From NCBI GenBank assembly GCA_024709685.1, contig JANJWF010000187.1, positions 1-40,846 of the forward strand: 40,846 nucleotides of DNA, in the 5' to 3' direction. The position numbers and the translations under genes are program-made. Positions 17,674 to 25,583 of the stretch are shown in pieces. The DNA is from Thiobacillus sp. (GTDB lineage: Bacteria > Pseudomonadota > Gammaproteobacteria > Burkholderiales > Thiobacillaceae). Within the stretch, counting starts at the first letter, position 1. Each line of letters starts with the position of its first letter. The notes under the pieces are model-generated. The model saw only the letters and a program-made list of their open reading frames with translations. It ran no database searches and was not told the origin of the DNA.

Positions 17674-18708
17674 ATGGCTTCGCTCACTCAACCCTTCGCT
17701 TCAACGGCCGCACTGGAACAAGGTTTCGCCGGCGGGCTCGCTGCGATGCTGGATGCCCATCACGGACTCGGCGTGTATATCCTCGTACTGGCCAACGCCG
17801 CCTACGATAAAACCCTGTGGACACAGCTCGCGCCCGCCCTGGCGGCGCGCCATGTCGAACTTGCCGCTGCCCTGACCGAAACACTCAGGCGCGGCCAGAG
17901 ACTCACCGAGCCGGACGATGACGTGCTGGTTTTTCTCAAGCTCAACACCGTTGGCCTCGAACACCTTGGCGCCATGGAAAGCCGCCGCGCCGGACGGTGG
18001 GACGTCATGTTCAACCCCATCCGTGCGTTGCGCCCGCCGCGCATGAGCGGTCAGAAATTCGAGGCTTTGCTGCGCCCCTTCGATCGAGCGGGCTTCCACT
18101 TCAACAAGCCCTTCCTCGCGAAGGAGGTTCTGTGGGAAGGCGATCTCGCCGGCAAGCCCGCACGCCTGCTGTACAACAAGTTCCCTTTCGCACACCTGCA
18201 CGGCCTCCTGGTGCCCGAGCCGCTGCGCGAGATGCCGCAATATCTCACGCCGGAACTACATGGCTGGGCCTGGGAGTTGTGCGCGCAATCCGGCGTGCCC
18301 GGCCTGTGCCTGGGCTACAACAGCTACGGCGCGGGCGCTTCGGTCAACCATCTTCACTTCCAGAGCTTCGTGCAGGCGAATCCACTTCCGGTGCAGGACG
18401 CCCACTTTGTCCACAACGGCGGTACAGAGCCCTATGCGTTGCCCTGCCAGCGCTTCACCACACCCGTCGAAGCCTGGCTCGAACTCGACCGGCTGCACCA
18501 GCAGGACACCCCTTACAACCTGATCTACAGCAAAGACTGTCTGCACCTCGTCGCCCGGGTGCCGCAGGACAGCGACACCCTCAGCGCACAAGGCCGTGGC
18601 TACGGCTGGAGCGAAATGGCTGGCGCCGTCACCCTGTTCAGCAGGGAGGCCTACGAAGGCCTGGGCCCGACGGAGTTTGAAACCGAACTCGCGGCCTTTG
18701 CTCCCTGA
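17674..18708 (+). CDS. HIT-superfamily nucleotidyltransferase/phosphorylase-like protein
   Basis: A 344-aa cytoplasmic protein of the HIT superfamily. The motif NHLHFQSF gives H226-x-H228-x-Q230, the HxHxQ form found in GalT-type nucleotidyltransferases and GDP-hexose phosphorylases rather than the HxHxH of small hydrolases; the middle histidine would carry the nucleotidyl intermediate. The phrase FPFAHLHGLLVPEP about 55 residues earlier also resembles these enzymes. Substrate is unknown. The track fuses this ORF to the dead fccB (start 16993), which is an artefact: a terminator and promoter lie between, and MASLTQPFAS at 17674 is the sensible start. It converges on the phosphodiesterase gene. 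Confidence 0.8.
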   Translation: MASLTQPFASTAALEQGFAGGLAAMLDAHHGLGVYILVLANAAYDKTLWTQLAPALAARHVELAAALTETLRRGQRLTEPDDDVLVFLKLNTVGLEHLGAMESRRAGRWDVMFNPIRALRPPRMSGQKFEALLRPFDRAGFHFNKPFLAKEVLWEGDLAGKPARLLYNKFPFAHLHGLLVPEPLREMPQYLTPELHGWAWELCAQSGVPGLCLGYNSYGAGASVNHLHFQSFVQANPLPVQDAHFVHNGGTEPYALPCQRFTTPVEAWLELDRLHQQDTPYNLIYSKDCLHLVARVPQDSDTLSAQGRGYGWSEMAGAVTLFSREAYEGLGPTEFETELAAFAP

Positions 18709-18719
18709 GCACGCCCGAC

Positions 18720-19484
18720 TTAAAGCTCGATCACCTGGCCCTGTATCAAGGCCTCCACCCCCCAGCCGGACGCCGCCTCACGCAGTTCTTCCATGATCGC
18801 CACCTCGTTGCCCGGCTTCAGATGGGTGATCCAGATCTCGGGGCCGACGCTGAGCATGCCGAGTTCCGCCGCCAGCGAGTCCGGCCAGTGATGCCTGGAA
18901 GCCCGGGCGACGTCGGCCCGTTCGTTCTCGAACGATGTCTCGATGATGAGGTGGCGCAGGTCGGGGATGGCGTTGAGCGCGGCAACGAAAGCATCGCTGT
19001 GTGTGGTGTCGCCGCTGAACACCAGGCTGCCGGCTGCAGTGGACAGATGCAGGCCGCACGCCGGCACCACGTGATTGGCCGGCAAAGGACGGAAGCTGCG
19101 CCCCGCCAGGGTGAACGTCTGGCCGAAATCCAGCGGCTCGAAACGCAGCCATGGCGACTCCGCACTCGGGATGACGCGAAAGTCCGGCCACAGATGCCAG
19201 TTGAACAGATGGGTTGCCAGCACCTGCAGTACCTCCGGCAGTGCGTGCACGGTCACCGGGGTGCCACGCAGGTCGCCCACGCTGTCGAGCAGGAGCGGCA
19301 GGCCCAGCACGTGGTCGAGGTGGGCATGGGTAAGAAACACGTGGTCGATCTTCAGGAGTTGCTCGAAGTCGAGCGTGGTGAGGCCGCTGCCGGCGTCGAT
19401 CAGCACGTCGTCGTCGACCAGCAGGCTGGTGGTGTGGCGCCCGCTGCCGATGCCGCCGCTGCAGCCCAATACGGTGAGTTTCAT
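18720..19484 (-). CDS. Class II 3',5'-cyclic-nucleotide phosphodiesterase-like metallohydrolase
   Basis: A 254-aa metallo-beta-lactamase-fold enzyme. The metal motif THAHLDH (H53, H55, D57, H58) followed by GLPLLLDS is the form seen in class II cAMP phosphodiesterases, and the order MKLTVLGCSGG ... LLVDDDVLIDAGSG fits them too. Further metal ligands are likely in ANHVV, FSGDTTHSD and WITHLKPG. It would hydrolyse cAMP (or cGMP) in the cytoplasm. The ATG at 19484 replaces the track start at 19592, which runs into the cyclase gene. It is 17 bp downstream of a CHASE2 adenylate cyclase on the same strand, so synthesis and degradation of the messenger are encoded together. Confidence 0.85.
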   Translation of the reverse strand: MKLTVLGCSGGIGSGRHTTSLLVDDDVLIDAGSGLTTLDFEQLLKIDHVFLTHAHLDHVLGLPLLLDSVGDLRGTPVTVHALPEVLQVLATHLFNWHLWPDFRVIPSAESPWLRFEPLDFGQTFTLAGRSFRPLPANHVVPACGLHLSTAAGSLVFSGDTTHSDAFVAALNAIPDLRHLIIETSFENERADVARASRHHWPDSLAAELGMLSVGPEIWITHLKPGNEVAIMEELREAASGWGVEALIQGQVIEL

Positions 19485-19501
19485 CGCTATTCTTGTCGTG
19501 G

Positions 19502-21715
19502 TTATTTGGTGGTGTAGACGAACACGCCGTCCCACCCGGCGGGCGGCGGTGTTTCGCGGAAATGCGCGATGCGCCCGAGGTAGACATCGCATAGGCTGCA
19601 GGGTGCCGCGGCTTTGAGTTCGGTCAGCATCTTCGTGGCCTCGTCCCAGCCCTGCGCCTGATAGTGCGCAAAGGCCGCCTCGAACAGGCGCGCAAACATC
19701 TGCGCCTGCTCCGACAACGCTTCCTTGCGGCCCAGGGGCTGATAGATCGCCACCGGCGTCTCCTTGCCCTTGACCCGCACCACGTCGACCTTCATGAAAG
19801 CGTGCACGGGGTCGGCGTCGACGGTCGGCTGGGTGACGAGGATGCCGACACCGTACTGCTTGGTGATGCCCTCGAGGCGCGAGCCGAGGTTCACCGCGTC
19901 GCCCATCACGGTGTACGCCATGCGGAATTCCGAGCCCATGTTGCCGACGCTCATGCGCCCGGTGTTGACGCCGATGCCGATCTTCACTTCGGGCCAGCCG
20001 CGTGCGGCGAACTCCCGGTTCAGCTGCGGCAGCGCGTCCTGCATGTCGAGCGCGGTGGCGACCGCGCGGGTGGCGTGGTCGGCGAGATCGACCGGTGCGT
20101 TCCAGAACGCCATGATGGCGTCGCCGATGTATTTGTCGATGGTGCCGCGCTGCTGTTGCACGATGCGCGTCATGGTCGACAGGTAGGCATTCAGCACCTC
20201 GGCGAGCTCGGTCGGCGGCAGCTTTTCCGAAAAGTTAGTGAAGCCCCGTATGTCCGAGAACAGCACCGTCATGTCGCGCGACTGCCCTTCCATCGTGTAG
20301 TGCGCCGGATCCTGGCTCATCTCGGCAGCCAGTTCGGGTGGCACGTACTGACCGAACAGCTTGGTGATCTGGCGCTTGCTGCGCGTCTCGGCGAACAAGC
20401 CATAGGCGGTGTTAAGCGCGTAAAGGCCGAACACCGTCATCATCGGCGCCGCCATGGGCACCACGAGGAAGCGCGCCCACGCCGCAGCGTAGGCGGCCAG
20501 CAACAGCCCCAGCAGGGCGAGGGTCGTCACCAGACCGGCGGTCGGGCCGAAGCGTAGCAGCACGACGATGAGCAGCGCACCCAGCAGCAGCACCGCCGCC
20601 AGCCGCGCATCGTTCGCCCACGGCGGGGTGGCGCGGGTGGTGCCGTCCAGCATGCCGGCGATCAGGTGGGCGTGGATCTCCACGCCGGGAAATGTGCTGG
20701 AAAACGGCGTGACGCGGAGGTCAGCCAGCCCCGGCGCGGTCGATCCCACCAGCACGATGCGGTTTTCCAGTTGCGCCAGCGGGGCCTTGCCCGCCAGCAC
20801 CTCGGCCGCCGAAATGTAAGGGAACGGCGAGCCGGCACGGTACGGCACATGCACCGTTCCGTCCGCACTCAGCGGCACACGGATGCCGCCCACGTCGAGC
20901 CACGGCGATACGTAGTGCCGTCCCAGCACAGCCTGCCGTTCGACACCGGCCTGAGCCGGGTCGCCGCCGAAAGCGACCCGCAAGGTGGAAGCCGAGAGGG
21001 CGAGATAGTAGCCAGCGTCAAACGCACTGACCAGGTTCATTCGGCGCGCCGTACCATCGGCATCGGTCCGCATGTTGAAAAATCCGGCACCTTGGGCCGC
21101 GCGCTGGAATTCAGCCAGGTTCGCACCATACCCCACGGCAGGCGTGCCGGGCTGCAGCGGCCTGAAGGCGGAAGCAGGCAGGGACGGCGCCGGCAGCATG
21201 CCGGTGCGGGCGTCGCCATAGCCTTGCGGAATGAAGTAATAGCCCAGCGACACCGGGCGCTCGGCGAGTGCCCGGGCAAAGCGGGCATCGTAATCAAGGC
21301 GCGGTGCCAACCGTTCGAGCGCAACCCGGAAATCCAGGCTGCCCGCGAGATCGCGTTGCGCCAGCCGCCTCAGGCTGTCAAGGCCCGAACTCGTGTCCGG
21401 CTCGGCGAACACCACATCGAACCCGACCGCTGCCACTCCGTAGCGGTCGAACAACTGTTCGACCAGAGTGGTCATGGTGTCGCGGCTCCACGGCCAGCGC
21501 CCCACGCTCTTCAGGCTGGTCTCGTCGATGTCGAGGATGGTCACCCGATCGTCGGCGCCGGCCGGCGCGGTATGCTTCAGCCAGGCGTCATACAGCCACG
21601 CCTCCACACGCTGCATCGGGGCAATCGTAATCACTCCGCCGACGTGCAGCGCGATCAGCAGGACAAACAGCGCAGACAGCCCAGCCTGCGCCAGCCTTGA
21701 TGAAGCGCGCCTCAC
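19502..21715 (-). CDS. CHASE2-domain adenylate cyclase
   Basis: A 737-aa membrane class III nucleotide cyclase. After an N-terminal helix (about 12-30) comes a large extracytoplasmic CHASE2 sensor (about 35-340; VTILDIDETSLKSVGRWPWSRD is its usual opening). Several membrane helices follow (about 365-445) and a cyclase domain (about 475-660). The metal-binding aspartates are D488 (FSDIRGF) and D532 (KYIGDAIMAF). K528 and T602 (YTVMGDAVNLGSR) occupy the base-selecting positions as in class IIIb adenylate cyclases, so cAMP is the expected product. The start is GTG at 21715, overlapping the M48 gene stop by 4 bp. The phosphodiesterase follows. Confidence 0.92.
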   Translation of the reverse strand: MRRASSRLAQAGLSALFVLLIALHVGGVITIAPMQRVEAWLYDAWLKHTAPAGADDRVTILDIDETSLKSVGRWPWSRDTMTTLVEQLFDRYGVAAVGFDVVFAEPDTSSGLDSLRRLAQRDLAGSLDFRVALERLAPRLDYDARFARALAERPVSLGYYFIPQGYGDARTGMLPAPSLPASAFRPLQPGTPAVGYGANLAEFQRAAQGAGFFNMRTDADGTARRMNLVSAFDAGYYLALSASTLRVAFGGDPAQAGVERQAVLGRHYVSPWLDVGGIRVPLSADGTVHVPYRAGSPFPYISAAEVLAGKAPLAQLENRIVLVGSTAPGLADLRVTPFSSTFPGVEIHAHLIAGMLDGTTRATPPWANDARLAAVLLLGALLIVVLLRFGPTAGLVTTLALLGLLLAAYAAAWARFLVVPMAAPMMTVFGLYALNTAYGLFAETRSKRQITKLFGQYVPPELAAEMSQDPAHYTMEGQSRDMTVLFSDIRGFTNFSEKLPPTELAEVLNAYLSTMTRIVQQQRGTIDKYIGDAIMAFWNAPVDLADHATRAVATALDMQDALPQLNREFAARGWPEVKIGIGVNTGRMSVGNMGSEFRMAYTVMGDAVNLGSRLEGITKQYGVGILVTQPTVDADPVHAFMKVDVVRVKGKETPVAIYQPLGRKEALSEQAQMFARLFEAAFAHYQAQGWDEATKMLTELKAAAPCSLCDVYLGRIAHFRETPPPAGWDGVFVYTTK

Positions 21716-22653
21716 TTGATGCGGTAGAACCGGCTGGCTACATCCTTGCCTCTGACCGAATCGAGACGTCCGTTCACCGCCTCGCCCAGCGCAGCCAGGC
21801 GGTCAGCCGGGTGCGGATGGGTCGTGTAAAGCAGGCTGGTCCGGCTGTCCTTGGCCGGCAAGCCCGCCATGTCCTGCAGCACGGCGGGCAGTCCCCATGG
21901 CTCATAGCCGGAGCGGGCGGCAAGCACGATGCCGACGCGATCGGCTTCGAACTCGGCATTCTTGTCGAGCTTGCGCGCCATGATCTCGGCGCCGTTGCCG
22001 ATCAGGTTCTGCACCACAGGATCGCTGTCCTTCGCCTTCTTGCTGGCGGCCTGCCCCAGTGCACCGATCAGGCTCGACTCCTTGAGCACCTTGAGGTGAT
22101 GCTTCTGGGTGACGTGGGCGATTTCGTGCGCGAGCACGCCGGCGAGTTCAGCCTCGTTGTTGAGGCGCCGGTAGAGCCCCTTGGTCAGGAAAACATAGCC
22201 CCCCGGTGCCGCAAAGGCATTGATGTCTTCGGTATCGAGCACGCCGAAATGCCAGGTAATGTCCTTGCGCCCGCTTTGCAGCGCGACCCAGCTGCCCACC
22301 AGGTTGACGTAGTTCTGCAGCTTGTCGTCACGCACCAGCGGCACGGCACCCAGGAGGTCGCCGGCGATCTGCCTGCCGATGCGCGTTTCCTCCTCCGGCG
22401 AATAGCCGGTCAGCAGTGTAAGGCCGAGCTGACGGGCATCGATTTTCTGCTTGGCCGGCGGCGGGGAAGCGGCGCCTTGCGCCTCCGCTGGCGCCTGATC
22501 CGTCGGCGGCACCGGCGCCGGTTGCGTCGGCTTGTCCTTGTTCAGTTCCTCCTTGACGCGATCTTCGAGCAGCTTGCCGAAGTCGAACCCCCCGGCGGCG
22601 CCGCCGGCGAAGGAGACGAGCGAAACGGCCAATATCATCAGTTTGAGTTTCAT
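21712..22653 (-). CDS. Exported M48-family zinc metalloprotease
   Basis: A 313-aa periplasmic gluzincin. The signal peptide is MKLKLMILAVSLVSFAGGAAG; a proline- and alanine-rich linker follows; the catalytic HEIAH is at residues 176-180 and the third zinc ligand is in the later EFEADRVG motif, as in BepA/LoiP-type M48 proteases. It lacks the TPR domain of BepA. These enzymes act in outer-membrane protein quality control. The ATG at 22653 follows a GGGAGAG ribosome binding site and overlaps the stop of the SH3 gene by one base; the ATG at 22668 in the track lies before that site. The stop overlaps the cyclase start (GTGA). Confidence 0.93.
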   Translation of the reverse strand: MKLKLMILAVSLVSFAGGAAGGFDFGKLLEDRVKEELNKDKPTQPAPVPPTDQAPAEAQGAASPPPAKQKIDARQLGLTLLTGYSPEEETRIGRQIAGDLLGAVPLVRDDKLQNYVNLVGSWVALQSGRKDITWHFGVLDTEDINAFAAPGGYVFLTKGLYRRLNNEAELAGVLAHEIAHVTQKHHLKVLKESSLIGALGQAASKKAKDSDPVVQNLIGNGAEIMARKLDKNAEFEADRVGIVLAARSGYEPWGLPAVLQDMAGLPAKDSRTSLLYTTHPHPADRLAALGEAVNGRLDSVRGKDVASRFYRIK

Positions 22654-23183
22654 CAGTTGCTCTCCCATGTCGAGGCCGGCTGCGCAGCCTGGGGCTTGGG
22701 CAGGTCGGGCACCTTGGCCACAGTCAGACCGGACTGGCCGGCAAAGCTTCTTGCCTGGGCCGCCGTCACGCTCAGGGCTTCCATCCGCGCCAGTTCCTCG
22801 GCGTTGAATTTGGCCTGCTTCAGGTCCTCCTCGTTCAGGCCGCGCAGGCCGGCCACCGCCACCACACGGCCGGGATCGGACCGGGTGGTGGCGGCGCCGA
22901 CGACGTCGCGTGCACCGACACCCGCCACTCCGCCTGCGCCTGCGCGCACCGACAGCAGCCGGATCCAGCCGGTGGATCTGCCGGCCCTCACCTGCAGCCA
23001 GCCGCCCTGCTTGGCAAGGATGTCGACGCTCGCCCCTTTAGCCACGCTTGCCGTCACCTTGGACGTCGAGGCGGGCTGGCTGTAGAGTTTTTCGGCACGC
23101 AATACCGTGCCGGGAGCGGCCCAGGCAGATACCGATGCGGCGCACAGCGCCAGCGCGGCGGCAGGAATAAGAAATGTCTTCAT
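22653..23183 (-). CDS. Exported bacterial SH3-domain protein (duplicate copy 1)
   Basis: A 176-aa exported protein: signal peptide (MKTFLIPAAALALCAASVSAWA), a bacterial SH3 domain at about residues 25-85 (LRAEKLYSQPASTSKVTASVAKGASVDILAKQGGWLQVRA..GWIRLLSVR), and a charged C-terminal tail (LRGLNEEDLKQAKFNAEELARMEAL) ending in WESN. SH3 domains of this kind bind peptides of the cell wall or partner proteins in the periplasm. It is about 84% identical (hand count) to the SH3 part of the next gene upstream. The ATG at 23183 has a GGAGAG site; the track start at 23264 is too far upstream. It is coupled to the M48 gene. Confidence 0.88.
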   Translation of the reverse strand: MKTFLIPAAALALCAASVSAWAAPGTVLRAEKLYSQPASTSKVTASVAKGASVDILAKQGGWLQVRAGRSTGWIRLLSVRAGAGGVAGVGARDVVGAATTRSDPGRVVAVAGLRGLNEEDLKQAKFNAEELARMEALSVTAAQARSFAGQSGLTVAKVPDLPKPQAAQPASTWESN

Positions 23184-23270
23184 CGTGTGTCTCTCCGTGT
23201 GAAGCGGAACTGTATGGCCAGCCACCCGCTGGCGCAAGCGCGGCAGATGACGCCTTCGTGCCATCCAGGC

Positions 23271-23399
23271 TCAAACGCCCTCACGGCACCACCGAGCCGA
23301 GTTGGTCCGCTCGTCATCACGTAGTCGAGTGAGCCAGTCACATCGCTGAAGGATGCAGGTGGACTCGCCAATATCCAATATCGCCAGTTTGATTTGCAT
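23271..23399 (-). pseudogene. Vestigial start of an M48 protease gene left by tandem duplication
   Basis: Directly after the second SH3 gene, and overlapping its stop by one base just as the real M48 gene does, an ATG opens a 42-codon frame (MQIKLAILDIG...). Its first 25 bases match the first 25 of the M48 gene at 21 positions, after which similarity stops. It is best read as the right-hand end of the duplicated block rather than a functional gene. Whether the short frame is translated is unknown. Confidence 0.5.
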
Positions 23400-24244
23400 C
23401 AGTTGCTCTCCCAGGAAGACGACGACTGCGCAGCCTGGGGCTTGGGCAGATCGGGCACCTTGGCCACGGTCAGGCCGGACTCGCCGGCGAAGCTTCTCGC
23501 CTGCGCCGGCGTCACGCTCAGGGCTTCCATCCGCGCCAGTTCATCGGCGTTGAACTTGGCCTGTTTCAGGTCCTCTTCGTTCAGGCCGCGCAGGCCTGCG
23601 ACCGCGACGACGCGTGTCGGGTCCGATCGGGTCGTGGCGGCGCCCACCACATCGCCGATGCCTGCTCCGCCCAGGCCACCGGTACCGGCGCGCACCGACA
23701 GCAGCCGGATCCAGCCCGTGGCACCCCCCGCCTTCACGCGCAGCCAGCCGCCTTGTCTCGCCAAGATGCCGACGCTCGCGCCCTTGGCGACGGTCGCGGT
23801 GACCTTCGAGGTGGAAGCCGGCTCGCTGTAGAGTTGTTCGGTTCGCAGGACCGTACCTGACGCCGCCGTTTCAGGCAGCGATACCGGGGGAGGAACTGGC
23901 GGAGCCGCCGAAGGCGATTCCTGCATCTTCGCTGGCTCGGTGGCATCACCTGGCGCCACCGTGGCGATGGGAGACGTGGGGGTGGCGGTACGAGGTGCCT
24001 CGGCCGCCGGGGAAGATGTGGCGGGGTCGGTCCGGGGTGCCTCGGCGGCCGGCGGAGCCGCAGCGATATCGCTCCGGGGCGCCTCGGCGGCGGGTCCGTT
24101 GGCGGGTGCGCCGACGTCTTCGGTGCGATCGCCGCACGCGCCGAGCACTGTGGCAAGCGACACCATCAGCAAAACGGCTGCTGGTCGCTTGGCATTGGCC
24201 ACACATGGCAGAAGTGCGGCGGCTGGAGTCCTGGATATCTTCAT
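23399..24244 (-). CDS. SH3-domain lipoprotein (duplicate copy 2)
   Basis: A 281-aa lipoprotein. The lipobox LGAC puts the acylated cysteine at residue 37 after a signal sequence with a long n-region (MKISRTPAAALLPCVANAKRP...). A low-complexity linker with three PAAEAPR-type repeats follows (AAEAPRSD, AAEAPRTD, AAEAPRTA). The SH3 domain and the C-terminal NEEDLKQAKFNADELARMEAL...SWESN tail are a close copy of the neighbouring SH3 protein. The ATG at 24244 follows a GGGGGA ribosome binding site; the track start at 24292 lies before it. It is the first gene of the minus-strand cluster leading to the cyclase. Confidence 0.88.
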   Translation of the reverse strand: MKISRTPAAALLPCVANAKRPAAVLLMVSLATVLGACGDRTEDVGAPANGPAAEAPRSDIAAAPPAAEAPRTDPATSSPAAEAPRTATPTSPIATVAPGDATEPAKMQESPSAAPPVPPPVSLPETAASGTVLRTEQLYSEPASTSKVTATVAKGASVGILARQGGWLRVKAGGATGWIRLLSVRAGTGGLGGAGIGDVVGAATTRSDPTRVVAVAGLRGLNEEDLKQAKFNADELARMEALSVTPAQARSFAGESGLTVAKVPDLPKPQAAQSSSSWESN

Positions 24245-24354
24245 CGTGTCGTTTCCCCCTTTTTGTGGCGCGATCCGCAGCGATGCAGGCACGGCGATGA
24301 TGTTTTCATGCCATCGACAGCCCTTGCCCTTGCGGATGGCGTTAAGATGCCGCG

Positions 24355-25149
24355 ATGAATTTTCTTGCGGCCTCCATCGAATCGCTCGGCGCCAAGATCG
24401 TCGGCTGGTTTACCGTGGCCTACGGCATGTTCGCATTTCTGGCGCGGGCCGGCCTGCTGCTGCTGGACCCGACGACCTGGAACCGCGCCACGTTCGACGT
24501 GGTGATCAAGCAGGTGTATTTCACCGCGGTGCAGATTCTGCATATCTTTCTTGCCTATGCCGTGGTCATTTCGTGGCTAATCATCAGCATCATCCTGTCC
24601 ACCGCGCGCGACTTCGGTCTCTCCGAATTCGCCAGCGAGATGACGATCCGCACGCTGGTGCTGGAACTACTACCTTTCCTCACCGCGCTATTTATCGCCC
24701 TGCGCTCCGGCAGCGCGATCAACACCGAAGTCGCGCTGATGAAGGTCAACAATGAATTGGATGCGCTGGCGCACTGCAAGGTTCCGCCGATGCAGTTCGA
24801 GTTCCTGCCGCGACTGGTCGGTGGGGTCATCTCGGTCATCACGCTGTCGGCACTGGCCGGCCTGCTTGCCTTGCTGGTGGGGTATCTCGCCATTTACGGC
24901 GTGAACACGGCCGGCTTTGAGCCCTATACCCGGACCATTGCAAAAATTCTCGACTTCCAGATCCTCGCCGGCCTCGTCGTCAAATGCGTGCTGTTCGGGC
25001 TGGCCGTCACCCTAATCCCGGTCACTGCCGGACTGGAGACGCCGAAGAAGCTGTTCATGGTGCCGGTCTCCGTGCTGCGCGGCATGATGCGGGTGTTCCT
25101 TGCAATCGTTGCGATCGAGGTGGTGTCATTAGCGCTCAAATACATCTGA
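24355..25149 (+). CDS. MlaE-like ABC transporter permease
   Basis: A 264-aa integral membrane protein of the MlaE (DUF140) family, the permease of Mla-type phospholipid/lipid transporters in the inner membrane. About five membrane helices are visible, and the family loop is recognisable in ALFIALRSGSAINTEVALMKVNNELDAL. It begins a four-gene operon whose later members are a truncated ATPase-like protein, an MCE/MlaD protein and a lipoprotein. It is divergent from the SH3 lipoprotein gene with a gap of about 110 bp. Confidence 0.87.
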   Translation: MNFLAASIESLGAKIVGWFTVAYGMFAFLARAGLLLLDPTTWNRATFDVVIKQVYFTAVQILHIFLAYAVVISWLIISIILSTARDFGLSEFASEMTIRTLVLELLPFLTALFIALRSGSAINTEVALMKVNNELDALAHCKVPPMQFEFLPRLVGGVISVITLSALAGLLALLVGYLAIYGVNTAGFEPYTRTIAKILDFQILAGLVVKCVLFGLAVTLIPVTAGLETPKKLFMVPVSVLRGMMRVFLAIVAIEVVSLALKYI

Positions 25150-25187
25150 CCACCTTCTCCGATCGCGACAGCCTTCTCGCCGCTGTC

Positions 25188-25583
25188 GTGGCGTTGTCCG
25201 ACGATGTCGCACGGGTCTCGCCCGACCTGCCGTTGCGCGCCAATCTGTCAGCGCTCGACAACATCGCGCTAATCCCGATCTACCAGGGCCATTTCAACGT
25301 AACCGAATCGAACCGCCAGGCATTGCAGTTGCTGGCGCAGCTGGGGCACGACGACATCGCGTCGTTGCGCGATTCCGACATGACGCCCGCGCAGCGTTTC
25401 ACTACCAAGCTGGCGCGTGGCCTGATCCTGCATCGCCCGCGCCTGGTCATCGACCGCCCCGGTGCCATGCTTTACGATGTGCCCTATCCGCTCTTCATCC
25501 GGCGCTTGGCGGGGCAGGCGGACATGACGGGCACCTGGGAGATTTTCGACTTCAGCTGGAACCAGCCACTTTATTCCGAATGA
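25188..25583 (+). CDS. Truncated ABC-ATPase-like protein without Walker A (Mla operon)
   Basis: Occupies the place of the ATPase in an Mla-like operon, but only the later half of an ABC ATPase is recognisable: NLSALDNIALIPIYQG corresponds to the region after the Q-loop, MTPAQRFTTKLARGLILHRPRLVIDRPG to signature plus Walker B. The LSGGQ signature is replaced by MTPAQ, the Walker B glutamate is replaced (VIDRP for LLDEP), and there is no Walker A. It is unlikely to bind and hydrolyse ATP alone. The start is unclear: GTG at 25188 is the first usual start, but coding-like sequence reaches back to about 25146, at the mlaE stop. The stop overlaps the next ATG (ATGA). Confidence 0.72.
   Translation: MALSDDVARVSPDLPLRANLSALDNIALIPIYQGHFNVTESNRQALQLLAQLGHDDIASLRDSDMTPAQRFTTKLARGLILHRPRLVIDRPGAMLYDVPYPLFIRRLAGQADMTGTWEIFDFSWNQPLYSE

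Noticed and set aside
16993-18708. 571-aa ORF that would fuse part of a flavoprotein to the HIT protein
   Set aside because: The first part is one frame of the dead fccB followed by out-of-frame sequence. A terminator and a promoter lie before the real start at 17674.
23180-23371. 63-aa minus-strand ORF between the SH3 genes
   Set aside because: It overlaps the start of SH3 copy 1 and the vestigial M48 fragment and has no similarity to either protein in this frame.
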